A stretch of DNA of 43,893 nt, taken from the NCBI GenBank assembly GCA_035499215.1, contig DATJZH010000004.1, positions 1 through 43,893 on the forward strand. The letters are read 5' to 3'. The translations under genes were made by a program, and so were the position numbers. This DNA is from DATJZH01 sp035499215. Lineage in GTDB: Bacteria; Actinomycetota; Actinomycetes; Streptosporangiales; Streptosporangiaceae. The notes under the pieces were generated by a model. The model had not been told where the DNA came from, did no database searches, and saw nothing but the letters and a program-made list of their open reading frames with translations. Positions 1 to 8,217 of the stretch are shown piece after piece; the stretch's first letter is position 1; each line of letters opens with the position of its first letter.

Positions 1-2459
1 CGGGACTGGCCGCCCAGGCCAGGCACCAGCAGCTCGTAGGCCGGGTTGATCATGATGGCATGCCCGTCCCGGATGCCCACCGGCCCGCGGAACCGGACCT
101 TGGCGCCAGGCTGCAGGCCGGGGATGTGCGAGCGCCCGTAGAACAGCGCCGTGATCTGGCCGGTCGAGTCGGACACCGCACAGGCCAGAACGGTGTTCTC
201 CTGGACCGGCCGGATCTCGACAGCCCGGACGCGTCCTTCGACGACGGCCCGGCCCGGCCCGGTGAGCGTCCCCATCGGAGTGCAGCCGGCGGCCGGGACC
301 GGCCTGCTGTAATTATCGCTGTCGGCCTGAGCCGGCTCCTCCGGAACTGGCGCGTCCGGAACTGCATCAGGCCCCGGGGCAGCGGCCGCCGCCGCGTCGC
401 GCGGCACCTCGCCGTCAGCGTTCACCGCATCGGCGGGCAACAGCCCCGCGGCCGCGTCCCCCGCCGCACCCGGCCCGGGGTGACCTGGCCGCAGGACGCC
501 GCGCGCATGCAGCGTTTGCACCCTCCGGCGCACATCGAAGGGCACGATGGTGGCCGCGGCGTGCGGAATCTGGCTGATCACGCCCGCGATCTTGTCCGCC
601 GTGCGGTCGTGCAGCAGGCGGGCAACCGGCGAGTACACCCGACGCGGCAAGATCGCTGTCACCCCTACCCCCGGCAGGGCTGCTTCGGCGCTGACCATCT
701 CGGCGGCCGCCCTGGCCAGCCGCCGATCCGGGCAGTCGACGAAGTCGAGCGAAATTCCGGTATTCGCGCGCACCCAGTCCTGCCGGAGCGTAGCGGCCTG
801 CGCGCTGTCGATGACGAAATGTACCGCACGCAGCGAGGTCGGCCGCAGGCTTCGCGCGTACCGGAGCGCTGCCAGCGTGGCCAGGTCGAGATCGTCCACG
901 AAGACAAAAACAGTCCGGCGCGAATACGTCGGCGGTTCTGGCGGCTTCTCGCGGCTGCCGATCTGCAGGAGAACATCCGCCTCCTGGCGGTATTCCCGGT
1001 TCAGCCAGATCAGCGTGGGAACGCCGATCGCGAAGAGGATCACCACCAGGTAGGCGCCCTCGGTGAACTTGACCACCACGAAGATCAGCACGACGATCAG
1101 CGACGTCACGCCGGCCGAGAAGTTGATCACGAACTTACGCTGCCAGTGTGGCTCCCGGACGCGGTGGTGGTACTTGGCCATGCCGAATCCGGCCATGGTG
1201 AAGGCGGTGAAGACGCCGATCGCGTAGAAAGGCACGAGGTTGTTGACGTTCGCCCTGACGGCGGCCAGCAGGGTGCACGACAGCACCGCGAGCACGACGA
1301 TCCCATTGGAGAAGACAAGCCGGTGGCCGCGCTTGGTCAGCCAGCGCGGCAGGAAGGCGTCCTCGGCCACGAAGCTGGCCAGGAACGGGAAGCCGTTGAA
1401 GCTGGTATTGCCTCCCGTGTAGAGGATCAGGGCCGTCGCGGCCTGGATCAGGATGTACATGCCGGTGCCGGCGGGCGAGTGGCCGAAGACGAGCCTGGCC
1501 TCCTGGGAGATGACCGTCGGCACCCCGTCGGTGTAGGGCCTGGCGTGCGTTACGTGCGCCAGCCAGGAGATCCCCGCGACGAGGGTGCCCAGGATGAGAC
1601 CCTCGGCTACCAGGACGCGGCGGGCGTTGAGACCCTCCGGCGGGCGGAACGCGCTTACCGCGTTCGACACCGCCTCGATGCCGGTCAGCGAGGAACCGCC
1701 ATTGGCGAAGGCGCGCAGCAGCACGAAGACCATGCCGAAGGCGATCAGCCCGCTGTTGCTCGGCGTCCCGGTGACTATGCCGGCATGGGGGATGTAGAGC
1801 GGCAGCGTGCCGAACGCCTCCCGCAGCAGGCCTGTGACGATCATGAGGATGATGACGGCGGAGAACAAGTACGTGGGAACCGCGAACGACTGGCCGGCCT
1901 CCCGGATCCCCCGCAGGTTGCCGTAGCACATCAAGATCACGATGCCGATCGAGATGACGGTGATGGTGTCCAGGTTGTTGATCGCCGGGACGGCCGACGC
2001 GACCGCCGCCGTGCCCGCGGCGACCTGGACCGCCACCGTGACCACGTAGTCGATGAGTAGCGCGACCGCGGCGATCTGGGCCACCTTGGGCCCGAAGTTG
2101 TCCCGCGCGACCACATAGGACCCGCCGGCCCTGGTGTAGACCATGACGACCTCGCGGTAAGACAGGACCACCAGGGCCATCACGAACAGGACGACACCAG
2201 TCAGCGGCAGGATCAGCGTGAACGCGGCAATCCCGAGGCCGCCCTTGATCAGCTCGATCAGGATCTCCTCGGTGCCGTAAGCCGAGGAGGAGATGCCGTC
2301 AGGTGCGAGCACGCCAAGCGCGAGGACCTTGGACAGCCGCTGCTCGCCGAGTTCCTCGTTGACCAGCGGCTTGCCGAGCAGCCGGCGCTTGACGACGTAG
2401 CCCAGGCCCTCAGCCAGGTCGCCGGTGCCCAGCTGCCCTACCGTCTTCCGGATGGCCAC
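1..2459 (-). CDS. APC-family amino acid permease fused to a C-terminal OB-fold (3' end cut by window edge)
   Basis: Reading the minus strand from a GTG at 2459 gives one uninterrupted frame to the window edge (at least 819 residues). Residues about 40-480 are a 12-helix amino acid/polyamine permease of the APC superfamily, beginning with the helix-1 stretch LAPDGISSSAYGTEE. A hydrophilic region (about 490-700) follows, then an Ala/Pro-rich linker. From about residue 725 there is an OB-fold: VVEGRVRAVEIRPVQ, TGQITALFYGR, PGLQPGAKVRFRG. GGAGG lies 9 nt before the GTG; an in-frame ATG 42 nt upstream is an alternative. In Mycobacterium the related permease (Rv2690c) and the OB-fold protein (Rv2694c) are separate genes near the TrkA potassium-uptake genes, so the fusion is unusual. 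Substrate unknown. The permease call is sure; the OB-fold call is good but its end lies outside the window. Confidence 0.88.
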   Translation of the reverse strand, partial: MAIRKTVGQLGTGDLAEGLGYVVKRRLLGKPLVNEELGEQRLSKVLALGVLAPDGISSSAYGTEEILIELIKGGLGIAAFTLILPLTGVVLFVMALVVLSYREVVMVYTRAGGSYVVARDNFGPKVAQIAAVALLIDYVVTVAVQVAAGTAAVASAVPAINNLDTITVISIGIVILMCYGNLRGIREAGQSFAVPTYLFSAVIILMIVTGLLREAFGTLPLYIPHAGIVTGTPSNSGLIAFGMVFVLLRAFANGGSSLTGIEAVSNAVSAFRPPEGLNARRVLVAEGLILGTLVAGISWLAHVTHARPYTDGVPTVISQEARLVFGHSPAGTGMYILIQAATALILYTGGNTSFNGFPFLASFVAEDAFLPRWLTKRGHRLVFSNGIVVLAVLSCTLLAAVRANVNNLVPFYAIGVFTAFTMAGFGMAKYHHRVREPHWQRKFVINFSAGVTSLIVVLIFVVVKFTEGAYLVVILFAIGVPTLIWLNREYRQEADVLLQIGSREKPPEPPTYSRRTVFVFVDDLDLATLAALRYARSLRPTSLRAVHFVIDSAQAATLRQDWVRANTGISLDFVDCPDRRLARAAAEMVSAEAALPGVGVTAILPRRVYSPVARLLHDRTADKIAGVISQIPHAAATIVPFDVRRRVQTLHARGVLRPGHPGPGAAGDAAAGLLPADAVNADGEVPRDAAAAAAPGPDAVPDAPVPEEPAQADSDNYSRPVPAAGCTPMGTLTGPGRAVVEGRVRAVEIRPVQENTVLACAVSDSTGQITALFYGRSHIPGLQPGAKVRFRGPVGIRDGHAIMINPAYELLVPGLGGQS

Positions 2460-2802
2460 GCGTTGGTTCCTCCGCTCGTCGCACTCCGTCGTGGCCTTCA
2501 TACCATCGCGGCTGCCTGCGCGGGAGTCAGGCCATGTCCGGATATGCCCGCCTGCCCGGGTGCCGGAAATGCCCAGCTGCCGGGTGCCGGGCGCCGGCCG
2601 GCGGCCTGCAGTATCAGCTTGCCCAGGCCTGGCGGTGACGCAACAGGTAACCGGCTGTTCATTCGGCCATGCCAGGGTAGTGGCCGTGTCAGGATGCGTC
2701 CCGAGGCAGGACAGGGGGCGGCTGGGAAGCAGGGCCGTTGGTGACAAGGTGATCCAGGGGCAGGGATCCCTGCATGCCGGACCACATCAGGAAGGCAAGG
2801 CG
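2460..2802. promoter_or_regulatory. Divergent intergenic region, permease / MgtE-like operon
   Basis: This 343-bp gap separates the divergent permease and MgtE-like genes and should hold both promoters. I could not pick convincing -35/-10 boxes. No M-box-like sequence is visible here, unlike the leader of the second transporter. The clearest element is a perfect 14-bp palindrome at 2760-2773, listed separately. Confidence 0.4.
2760..2773. promoter_or_regulatory. Perfect 14-bp palindrome upstream of the MgtE-like gene
   Basis: GCAGGGATCCCTGC is self-complementary over all 14 bases and ends 29 bp before the ATG at 2803. Position and symmetry fit an operator for a dimeric regulator or a short 5'-UTR hairpin. 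No known regulator site is recognised. Confidence 0.35.
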
Positions 2803-4113
2803 ATGACCATGACACCGGCCGCTTCGGCGCCGCGGGCCGGAAGCGCTCAATCGCTGCATCTGTCCGAGCTGCTGCGGCGGCCTGTCACCGACAAGCGCGG
2901 CGAGTCCATCGGGCGGCTGTCCGACGTGATCGTGCGGCTGCGCGGTGCCGACCTTCCCGCGGTCACCGGCCTGGTCGTGACGGTCGGCGGCGGCCGCGAG
3001 GTCTACGTGCCGGTCAAGCGGGTCAGCTCGTTCGACGGTGACGTGCTGACGCTCACCAGCCCCAAGCTCGACCTGCGGCAGTTCGAGCGCCGCGAGGGCG
3101 AGGTGCTGCTGCGGGCCGACGTGCTCGGCCACCGGCTGATCGACGTCGAGACCGCACAGCTGATCAAGGCCGCCGACCTGGAACTCGTACACCGCGGCGG
3201 GGAATGGGTGCTCGCCGGAGTGGACACCCACCGCCGTGGCCGCCGGCTCTTCGGCCGCTCCGGTGCGCACACTGACTACCACACCTATCGCGAGTGGACA
3301 AAGTTCGAGCCGCTCATCGGCCACACCAGCAGTGCCCGGCTGCGCCGCCCGTTCGGCCGTATCCGGAGGCTGAAGCCGGCGCAGATCGCCGACCTGCTGG
3401 AGGAGGCGTCCAAGGAGGAGGAGACCGAGATCCTCGGCCAGGTGCACGCCGATCCCGAGCTCGAGGCCGATGTCTTCGAGGAACTGGACGAGGATCTGGC
3501 CACCCGGCTGCTCGGTGCCCGCACCGACGCGGAGATAGCCGAAGTCCTGTCCAGGATGCGCGCCGACGACGCCGCGGATGCCATTTCCGAGCTGCCGCAG
3601 CGGCGCCGCCAGCCGGTCCTGGACCTGCTGCCGCCCGGCCAGCGCACCAAGGTGCTGACGCTGATGGGGTTCAATCCGACCAGTGCCGGCGGCCTGATGG
3701 GCATGGATTTCATCGCGCTGCCAGGGGAATCGCCCGTCCGGGCGGCCCTGGAACTGGTCGCGAGCTCCGAGAATCTCCAGCCTGAGGCGCTGACCAGCGT
3801 GCACGCGCTCGACGAGCGCGGCCGCCTGTGCGGCGTGGCCAGGCTGGTCGCGCTGGTTCAGGCAGACCAGTCGGCCAGGCTCAGCGACATCTACGACGAC
3901 GATCCGGTCCGGGTCGGCGCGGATACCGACGTGGTGGACGTGGCGGTCCTGATGAGCGACTACAACCTGATCACCATCCCGGTGGTAGACGAGCAGCGGA
4001 AGATGATGGGCCTGATCACCGTGGACGACGTGCTGGAAGTCACCCTGCCCGAGGACTGGCGGCGGCGCGAAGCGGCGCAGCCGCCGGATGCGCACCACGG
4101 CGAGCCGTCGTGA
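2803..4113 (+). CDS. Soluble MgtE-type Mg2+ sensor protein (PRC barrel, MgtE_N, CBS pair)
   Basis: 436 residues. Residues about 20-145 contain PRC-barrel-like repeats (SIGRLSDVIVRL, VYVPVKRVSSF). Residues about 180-310 form the MgtE N-domain, an acidic helical superhelix (KPAQIADLLEEASKEEETEI, MRADDAADAISELP). Residues about 310-425 carry two CBS motifs ending in NLITIPVVDEQRKMMGLITV. These domains form the cytosolic Mg2+ sensor of MgtE channels, but no membrane domain follows. Instead the stop overlaps the GTG of an NRAMP-related transporter by 4 bp, implying translational coupling and probably a joint function. The ATG at 2803 is preferred because AGGAAGG lies 7 nt upstream; the frame stays open further 5' but that part looks non-coding. 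Domain calls are strong; the regulatory role toward the transporter is inferred. Confidence 0.9.
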   Translation: MTMTPAASAPRAGSAQSLHLSELLRRPVTDKRGESIGRLSDVIVRLRGADLPAVTGLVVTVGGGREVYVPVKRVSSFDGDVLTLTSPKLDLRQFERREGEVLLRADVLGHRLIDVETAQLIKAADLELVHRGGEWVLAGVDTHRRGRRLFGRSGAHTDYHTYREWTKFEPLIGHTSSARLRRPFGRIRRLKPAQIADLLEEASKEEETEILGQVHADPELEADVFEELDEDLATRLLGARTDAEIAEVLSRMRADDAADAISELPQRRRQPVLDLLPPGQRTKVLTLMGFNPTSAGGLMGMDFIALPGESPVRAALELVASSENLQPEALTSVHALDERGRLCGVARLVALVQADQSARLSDIYDDDPVRVGADTDVVDVAVLMSDYNLITIPVVDEQRKMMGLITVDDVLEVTLPEDWRRREAAQPPDAHHGEPS

Positions 4114-6029
4114 CCAGCCCCGAGGAGCGGGGCAGCGCGGCGGGCAGCGAGCCGCGGGCCCCGCAGGCACCGCCTGCCCGGCAGGCACCGCCGGGCTCGC
4201 AGGCCCCGCCTGACCGGCACGCACCGGCGGACCCAGCACCGCCTGACCGGCAGGCGCCGCCGGGCTCGCCGGCCCGGGCGCCTGCGGCCTCGGCCGCACC
4301 GGCACGGCCGGGCTCGCAGGCCCCCCCTGACCAGCAGGCCCCCCCTGACCGGCAGGCCCCCCCTGACCGGCGGACACCGCCGGGTTCGCCGGCGCCGCCG
4401 GGCCGGTCGCTGGAGAAGCAGAGCGCAGTGCTCGACGAGATGCACCTGGGCGATATCGAGGGCGCCTTCGGCCGGATCAGGCAAGGGGACGAGCCGCGCA
4501 GCGGCTGGCGGCGCAAGCTGATCACCTTCCTGGCGATCGTCGGCCCGGGCCTCATCGTCATGGTCGGCGACAACGACGCCGGCGGGGTGTCCACCTACGC
4601 CCAGGCCGGCCAGGACTACGGCTACACCCTGCTGTGGACCCTGCTGCTGCTGATCCCGGTGCTGATCGTCAACCAGGAGATGGTGGTCAGGCTCGGCGCG
4701 GTGACCGGCGTCGGGCACGCGCGGCTGATCAACGAGCGGTTCGGCAGGTTCTGGGGCTGGTTCTCCGTCGGGGACCTTTTTCTGCTCAATTTTCTTACCA
4801 TCGTCACCGAGTTCATCGGGGTATCGCTGGCCCTGCGCTACTTCGGTGTCAGCCCCTACATCTCGGTGCCGGTGGCCGCCGTCCTGCTGGTCGCCATCAC
4901 CGCGAGCGGCAGCTTCCGCCGCTGGGAGCGCGCCATGTTCGCGTTCATCGCCGCGAGCCTGGTGCTGATCCCGCTGGCGCTGCTGTCCGACCCGCACTGG
5001 GGCTCGATCGCCTACCACTTCGTCGTGCCGGGCGTCCAGGGCGGGATAACCTCCAACGCCGTGCTGCTCATCATCGCGATCGTGGGCACCACAGTCGCTC
5101 CCTGGCAGCTGTTCTTCCAGCAGTCCAACGTCATCGACAAGCGAATCACCCCGCGCTTCATCCAGTACGAGCGGGCGGACACCACGCTCGGCGCGCTGGT
5201 CGTGGTGGCCGGCGCCACGGCGATCCTGATAGTGGGCGAATACGCCGTCCGGGGCACCAGCCTGGCCGGCCACTTCACCAGCGCCCTGGGCGTCGCCAAC
5301 GCGCTGGGCGCCACGAGCCGGGTCCTGGGCGCGCTGTTCGCGATCGTGCTGCTGGATGCCAGCATCATCGGGGCGGCCGCGGTGACCCTGTCCACCAGCT
5401 ACGCGTTCGGCGACGTGTTCGGCCTCAAGCATTCGCTGAACCGTACCTTCAAGGACGCCAAAGCCTTCTACGCGAGCTACTCGGCGCTCGTCACGCTGGC
5501 CGCCATCATCGTGCTCATACCCGGCGCGCCGCTCGGGCTGCTGACCACGGCCGTGCAGGCACTCGCCGGGGTGCTGCTGCCCAGCGCGAGCGTCTTCCTG
5601 CTGCTGCTCTGCAACGATCCCGAGGTGCTCGGCCCGTGGGTCAACCGCCGCTGGCTGAACATCGTCGCCGTAGTGATCGTGGGCACGCTGCTGATGCTGT
5701 CGGGCACCCTGGTGATCACCACGCTGTTCTCGAATATCAACGCTCCCCGGACAGCGGTCTGGCTGTCCGCCGCGCTGCTGGCGGGCGGCGGGCTCGCCTT
5801 CTTCTGGCTGCGGCTGACGAGTTCCCGCCGCGGCGAGGCGAGGGCGGTGCCCGAGTACGCGCAGATGTCCGCCGCGGAGCGCCTCAACTGGCGGATGCCT
5901 CCCCTGGCGCTGCTCAAGCCGGTGGTGTGGTCGCCGGCGACCAGGCTGGCCATGCTGCTGCTGCGGTTCTACCTGATCGTCTCGGTGCTGCTGCTGATCG
6001 TCAAGGCCGTCCAGCTGGGCACCGGCTGA
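4110..6029 (+). CDS. NRAMP-related (NRMT-type) divalent metal transporter with proline-rich N-terminus
   Basis: 639 residues starting at a GTG that overlaps the upstream stop (GTGA). Residues 1-100 are a low-complexity Pro/Ala tail built on QAPPDR/QAPPGS repeats. The rest is an 11-12 helix SLC11/NRAMP fold. The two metal-site motifs are altered: helix 1 reads GDNDAGG (about 153-159) where classical Mn/Fe NRAMPs have DPGN, and helix 6 reads GTTVAPWQ (about 326-333) where they have MPH. Loss of the helix-6 methionine is typical of Nramp-related Mg2+ transporters. Coupling to an MgtE-type sensor and the M-box-controlled paralogue next door both point to Mg2+. Fold certain, ion inferred. Confidence 0.9.
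   Translation: MTSPEERGSAAGSEPRAPQAPPARQAPPGSQAPPDRHAPADPAPPDRQAPPGSPARAPAASAAPARPGSQAPPDQQAPPDRQAPPDRRTPPGSPAPPGRSLEKQSAVLDEMHLGDIEGAFGRIRQGDEPRSGWRRKLITFLAIVGPGLIVMVGDNDAGGVSTYAQAGQDYGYTLLWTLLLLIPVLIVNQEMVVRLGAVTGVGHARLINERFGRFWGWFSVGDLFLLNFLTIVTEFIGVSLALRYFGVSPYISVPVAAVLLVAITASGSFRRWERAMFAFIAASLVLIPLALLSDPHWGSIAYHFVVPGVQGGITSNAVLLIIAIVGTTVAPWQLFFQQSNVIDKRITPRFIQYERADTTLGALVVVAGATAILIVGEYAVRGTSLAGHFTSALGVANALGATSRVLGALFAIVLLDASIIGAAAVTLSTSYAFGDVFGLKHSLNRTFKDAKAFYASYSALVTLAAIIVLIPGAPLGLLTTAVQALAGVLLPSASVFLLLLCNDPEVLGPWVNRRWLNIVAVVIVGTLLMLSGTLVITTLFSNINAPRTAVWLSAALLAGGGLAFFWLRLTSSRRGEARAVPEYAQMSAAERLNWRMPPLALLKPVVWSPATRLAMLLLRFYLIVSVLLLIVKAVQLGTG
4317..4370 (+). repeat. Three 18-bp tandem repeats, each with a C7 tract, inside the transporter N-terminus
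   Basis: The unit CAGGCCCCCCCTGACCGG occurs three times head to tail (4317-4334, 4335-4352, 4353-4370), the first with one change. Each encodes QAPPDR (QAPPDQ in the first) and holds seven consecutive C. Slippage in a C7 run would shift the frame upstream of the membrane domain; gain or loss of a whole unit would keep it. Confidence 0.85.
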
Positions 6030-6063
6030 GTTCAGCACGCGTCGCCCCGCCCCGGGCTGGCGG

Positions 6064-7689
6064 TCAGTGGCCGACGGCGAGTTCCGCGACCTTCACCACG
6101 ACCAGGACCATCGCGACGGCCAGGTACAGCCGCAGCGCCGACATCCCGATCTTGCGGCCGGCGGACATCGGCGGCCTGGCCAGCAGCGCCAGCGGCGGCA
6201 TCCGCCAGTTCTCCCGGTCGGCCCGGCCGGCCGCCCCGGCCAGGGCCGGGGCGCGCAGCCGCCGGGCCAGCGCATAGCCGGCCGCGAGCAGCCCGGCAGC
6301 GCCGCAGGCCGCCATGATGCCCGCGATCTGCCGCGAGGTGATGCCGGGGAACAGCACCGAGGCGGTCAGGATGACCGACAGCGCGACGAGGACCGCCACG
6401 ACCGCCGCGGTGAACACGTTGGTCTTGCGGCCGTTGACCCACGGCCCGAGCACCTCGGCGTCGTTGCACAGCAGCAGCAGGAACACGGAGGCCGACGGCA
6501 GCAGCACGCCGGCCATGGTCTGCACGCCCTCGGTCAGCAGCCCGAGCGGGGAGCCGGGGAGGAGCACGACGGCCGCGGCGACGCCGATGATCCCGGCGTA
6601 GATCGCGTAGAAGCCCTTGGCGCCCCTGACCCCGCGGTGCAGCGAGTGCTTCAGGCCGAACACGTCGCCGATCGCGTAAGCGGTCGACAGCGAGACGGCG
6701 AACGCGCCGATGATCGAGGCGTCCAGCAGCGCGATCGCGAACAGGACGCCGGCGGTCCGGCCGGCGGCGGCCTGCAGGCCGCGGGCCAGCCCGGCGGCGT
6801 CGGTGAAGTGCCCGAGCCCGCTGGTGCCGGCGAACGCGGCGGTGCAGGCTCCCATCACCGCTGCGGCGCCGACGACCACGATGACGATGCCGATCCACAG
6901 GTCGGCCTTCTCGTAGCGGATGAAGCGCGGCGTGATCCGCTTGTCGATCACGTAGCTCTGCTGGAAGAACAGCTGCCAGGGCGCGACCGTCGTGCCGACG
7001 ATCCCGATCACCAGCAGCATCGCGGTGGCCAGCTGCCCCGAGCCGCCCGGCAGCTGCGGCACGGCGAAGCCGCGGGCCATCTGCGCGGGACCGGGATGCG
7101 AGCGGAAGTACACCGGGATGAGCAGCAGGCTGCCCGCGCAGAACGCCATCGCGATCCGCTCGAAGCGCCGGAAGCTGCCGGTGAAGGCGGCGCCGACGAT
7201 GACCGCCGCGGCCAGCGCCACCGCGGCAATCTTGGGCACGCCCAGGTAGCCGGCGGCCAGGGTGATGCCGATGAACTCGGTGATGATCGTCAGCGCGTTC
7301 AGGATGAACAGGTCGATGACGCTGAAGGCGCCCCAGAACCTGCCGAAGCGCTCCAGGATGAGCCTGGCGTGCCCGACGCCGGTAACCGCGCCGAGGCGCA
7401 GCACCATCTCCTGGTTCACATACAGCACCGGCACCAGCAGCAGCAGGGTCCAGAGGAGGCGGGTGCCGTAGTTCTGCCCGGCCTGGCCGTAGGTGGCGAA
7501 CGCGCCGGCGTCGTTGTCGCCGATCATCACGATCAGGCCGGGCCCGACGATGGCCAGCAGTGTCTTGAGCTGTGCCGACCGGCCGCGCCGCGGCGAGGCG
7601 TCGTCCAGCCTGATGGTGCCGAGCGCGCCCTGGATGTCGCCGACGTGCTGGGTGTCGAGTACCGCGGTGCGCTCCGCTGTCGTGGTCAT
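6064..7689 (-). CDS. NRAMP-related (NRMT-type) transporter, M-box controlled
   Basis: 541 residues, starting at ATG 7689 with GGAGGG about 7 nt upstream. It is a close paralogue of the transporter at 4110-6029 across the whole membrane domain, including VLDTQHVGDIQGALGTIR before helix 1 and ENWRMPPLALL near the C-terminus, but lacks the long Pro-rich tail. Helix 1 carries GDNDAG (57-62) and helix 6 GTTVAPWQ (232-239), so both the DPGN and MPH motifs of Mn/Fe NRAMPs are replaced as in NRMT Mg2+ transporters. It converges on the first transporter with 34 bp between stops. About 310 nt upstream of the start lies an M-box Mg2+ riboswitch, which makes Mg2+ the most probable substrate. Confidence 0.93.
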   Translation of the reverse strand: MTTTAERTAVLDTQHVGDIQGALGTIRLDDASPRRGRSAQLKTLLAIVGPGLIVMIGDNDAGAFATYGQAGQNYGTRLLWTLLLLVPVLYVNQEMVLRLGAVTGVGHARLILERFGRFWGAFSVIDLFILNALTIITEFIGITLAAGYLGVPKIAAVALAAAVIVGAAFTGSFRRFERIAMAFCAGSLLLIPVYFRSHPGPAQMARGFAVPQLPGGSGQLATAMLLVIGIVGTTVAPWQLFFQQSYVIDKRITPRFIRYEKADLWIGIVIVVVGAAAVMGACTAAFAGTSGLGHFTDAAGLARGLQAAAGRTAGVLFAIALLDASIIGAFAVSLSTAYAIGDVFGLKHSLHRGVRGAKGFYAIYAGIIGVAAAVVLLPGSPLGLLTEGVQTMAGVLLPSASVFLLLLCNDAEVLGPWVNGRKTNVFTAAVVAVLVALSVILTASVLFPGITSRQIAGIMAACGAAGLLAAGYALARRLRAPALAGAAGRADRENWRMPPLALLARPPMSAGRKIGMSALRLYLAVAMVLVVVKVAELAVGH

Positions 7690-8001
7690 GGCAATCCCTC
7701 CCTCGCCCCGGACAGGGGTGTTGCGGGAGGCACGCAGCAGCCATTCGCGCTGCGCTCAGGCGCAGGCACACGAGGGCGAGGGCGGAGATTCGCGCGGAGC
7801 GGACAGTTACCGCGTGCCGGAAGTAAACGAGAACACCTGGATTCCGGGCCGTTGGTGGCCCGGACTACTGCTATCCATTTCTCGCCTCCCTCTGGCCATG
7901 ACACTCGGGGGTGTCTGCCCATTGCCGTGCCCGGTCACCGGCGCGGTCTATTCACCGGCGCAAAAAGAAGCACCGGCATTAACGGGGCCCGCACCCCAAA
8001 A
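7690..8001 (-). promoter_or_regulatory. Long 5' leader (expression platform) between M-box and transporter start
   Basis: About 310 nt separate the aptamer from the coding start. Just after the aptamer are two hairpins: a GC-rich one (7984-7997, GGGG/CCCC arms) and a stronger one at 7955-7976 with 7-bp arms and a U-rich loop. A 78-codon ORF (minus 7922-7686, Pro/Arg-rich) overlaps the transporter start as ATGA; it has no clear ribosome site, so it may be chance or a leader peptide. Rho-dependent or hairpin-based attenuation in this stretch would be expected for an M-box. Confidence 0.5.
7955..7976 (-). terminator. Hairpin downstream of the M-box, possible attenuator
   Basis: On the minus strand CCGGTGC and GCGCCGG pair over 7 bp (one G-U) around an 8-nt U-rich loop. 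It lies 26 nt beyond the M-box P1 stem. No U-run follows the stem, so intrinsic termination is uncertain; it may instead be an anti-terminator or processing element. Confidence 0.4.
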
Positions 8002-8154
8002 CTCGTCAGAGCTTTGGCACGACACGACGTAGCGCCCGGCGGCGCAGCCACTTCGGGTCACCCCTTGCGCCGGGGAGACCTGTCCTGACCCTGGGCGTCT
8101 CTCGACGTCGTCGGATCAGTGGCCTGTGTTCATGTCGACGCCTCACCGAACGAG
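8002..8154 (-). ncRNA. M-box (ykoK) Mg2+ riboswitch
   Basis: Read on the minus strand this stretch matches the M-box consensus closely. It opens with CUCGUUCGGUGAGGC, continues with GUCGAGAGACGCC followed by GGGUCAGGACAGGU, then GUGGCUGCGCC, GGCGCUACGUCGUG, and closes with GUGCCAAAGCUCUGACGAG. The outer CUCGU (8154-8150) pairs with ACGAG (8006-8002) as helix P1. The M-box binds Mg2+ and switches off Mg2+ transport genes when Mg2+ is plentiful. The next gene on this strand is the NRMT-type transporter at 7689. Length (about 153 nt) is normal for the class. Confidence 0.95.
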
Positions 8155-8173
8155 GTGCCTGGCAAACGCCGTC

Positions 8174-8203
8174 AGCTTACCGTTTGCCGCCGCGCCCCGG
8201 CAA
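8174..8203 (-). promoter_or_regulatory. Candidate promoter for the M-box/transporter transcript
   Basis: On the minus strand TTGCCG (8203-8198) and TAAGCT (8179-8174) are 18 bp apart, a fair match to the actinobacterial housekeeping promoter. Transcription would start near 8167, about 13 nt before the M-box begins, which fits well. Confidence 0.5.
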
Positions 8204-8217
8204 ATGCGGGCGGGCGC

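Noticed and set aside
60..2060. 666-codon plus-strand open frame
   Set aside because: It is the exact codon-aligned antisense of the permease; composition is His/Asp/Arg-rich with no domain.
2461..2802. Second M-box upstream of the MgtE-like operon
   Set aside because: None of the conserved M-box words (GGUGAGGC, AGAGACGCC, GCCAAAGCUCU) occurs in this region.
2689..4377. 562-codon minus-strand open frame
   Set aside because: Antisense shadow of the MgtE-like gene and the Pro-rich repeats.
4131..4400. CRISPR-like repeats
   Set aside because: Repeats are contiguous, without spacers, and in frame as a Pro-rich coding repeat.
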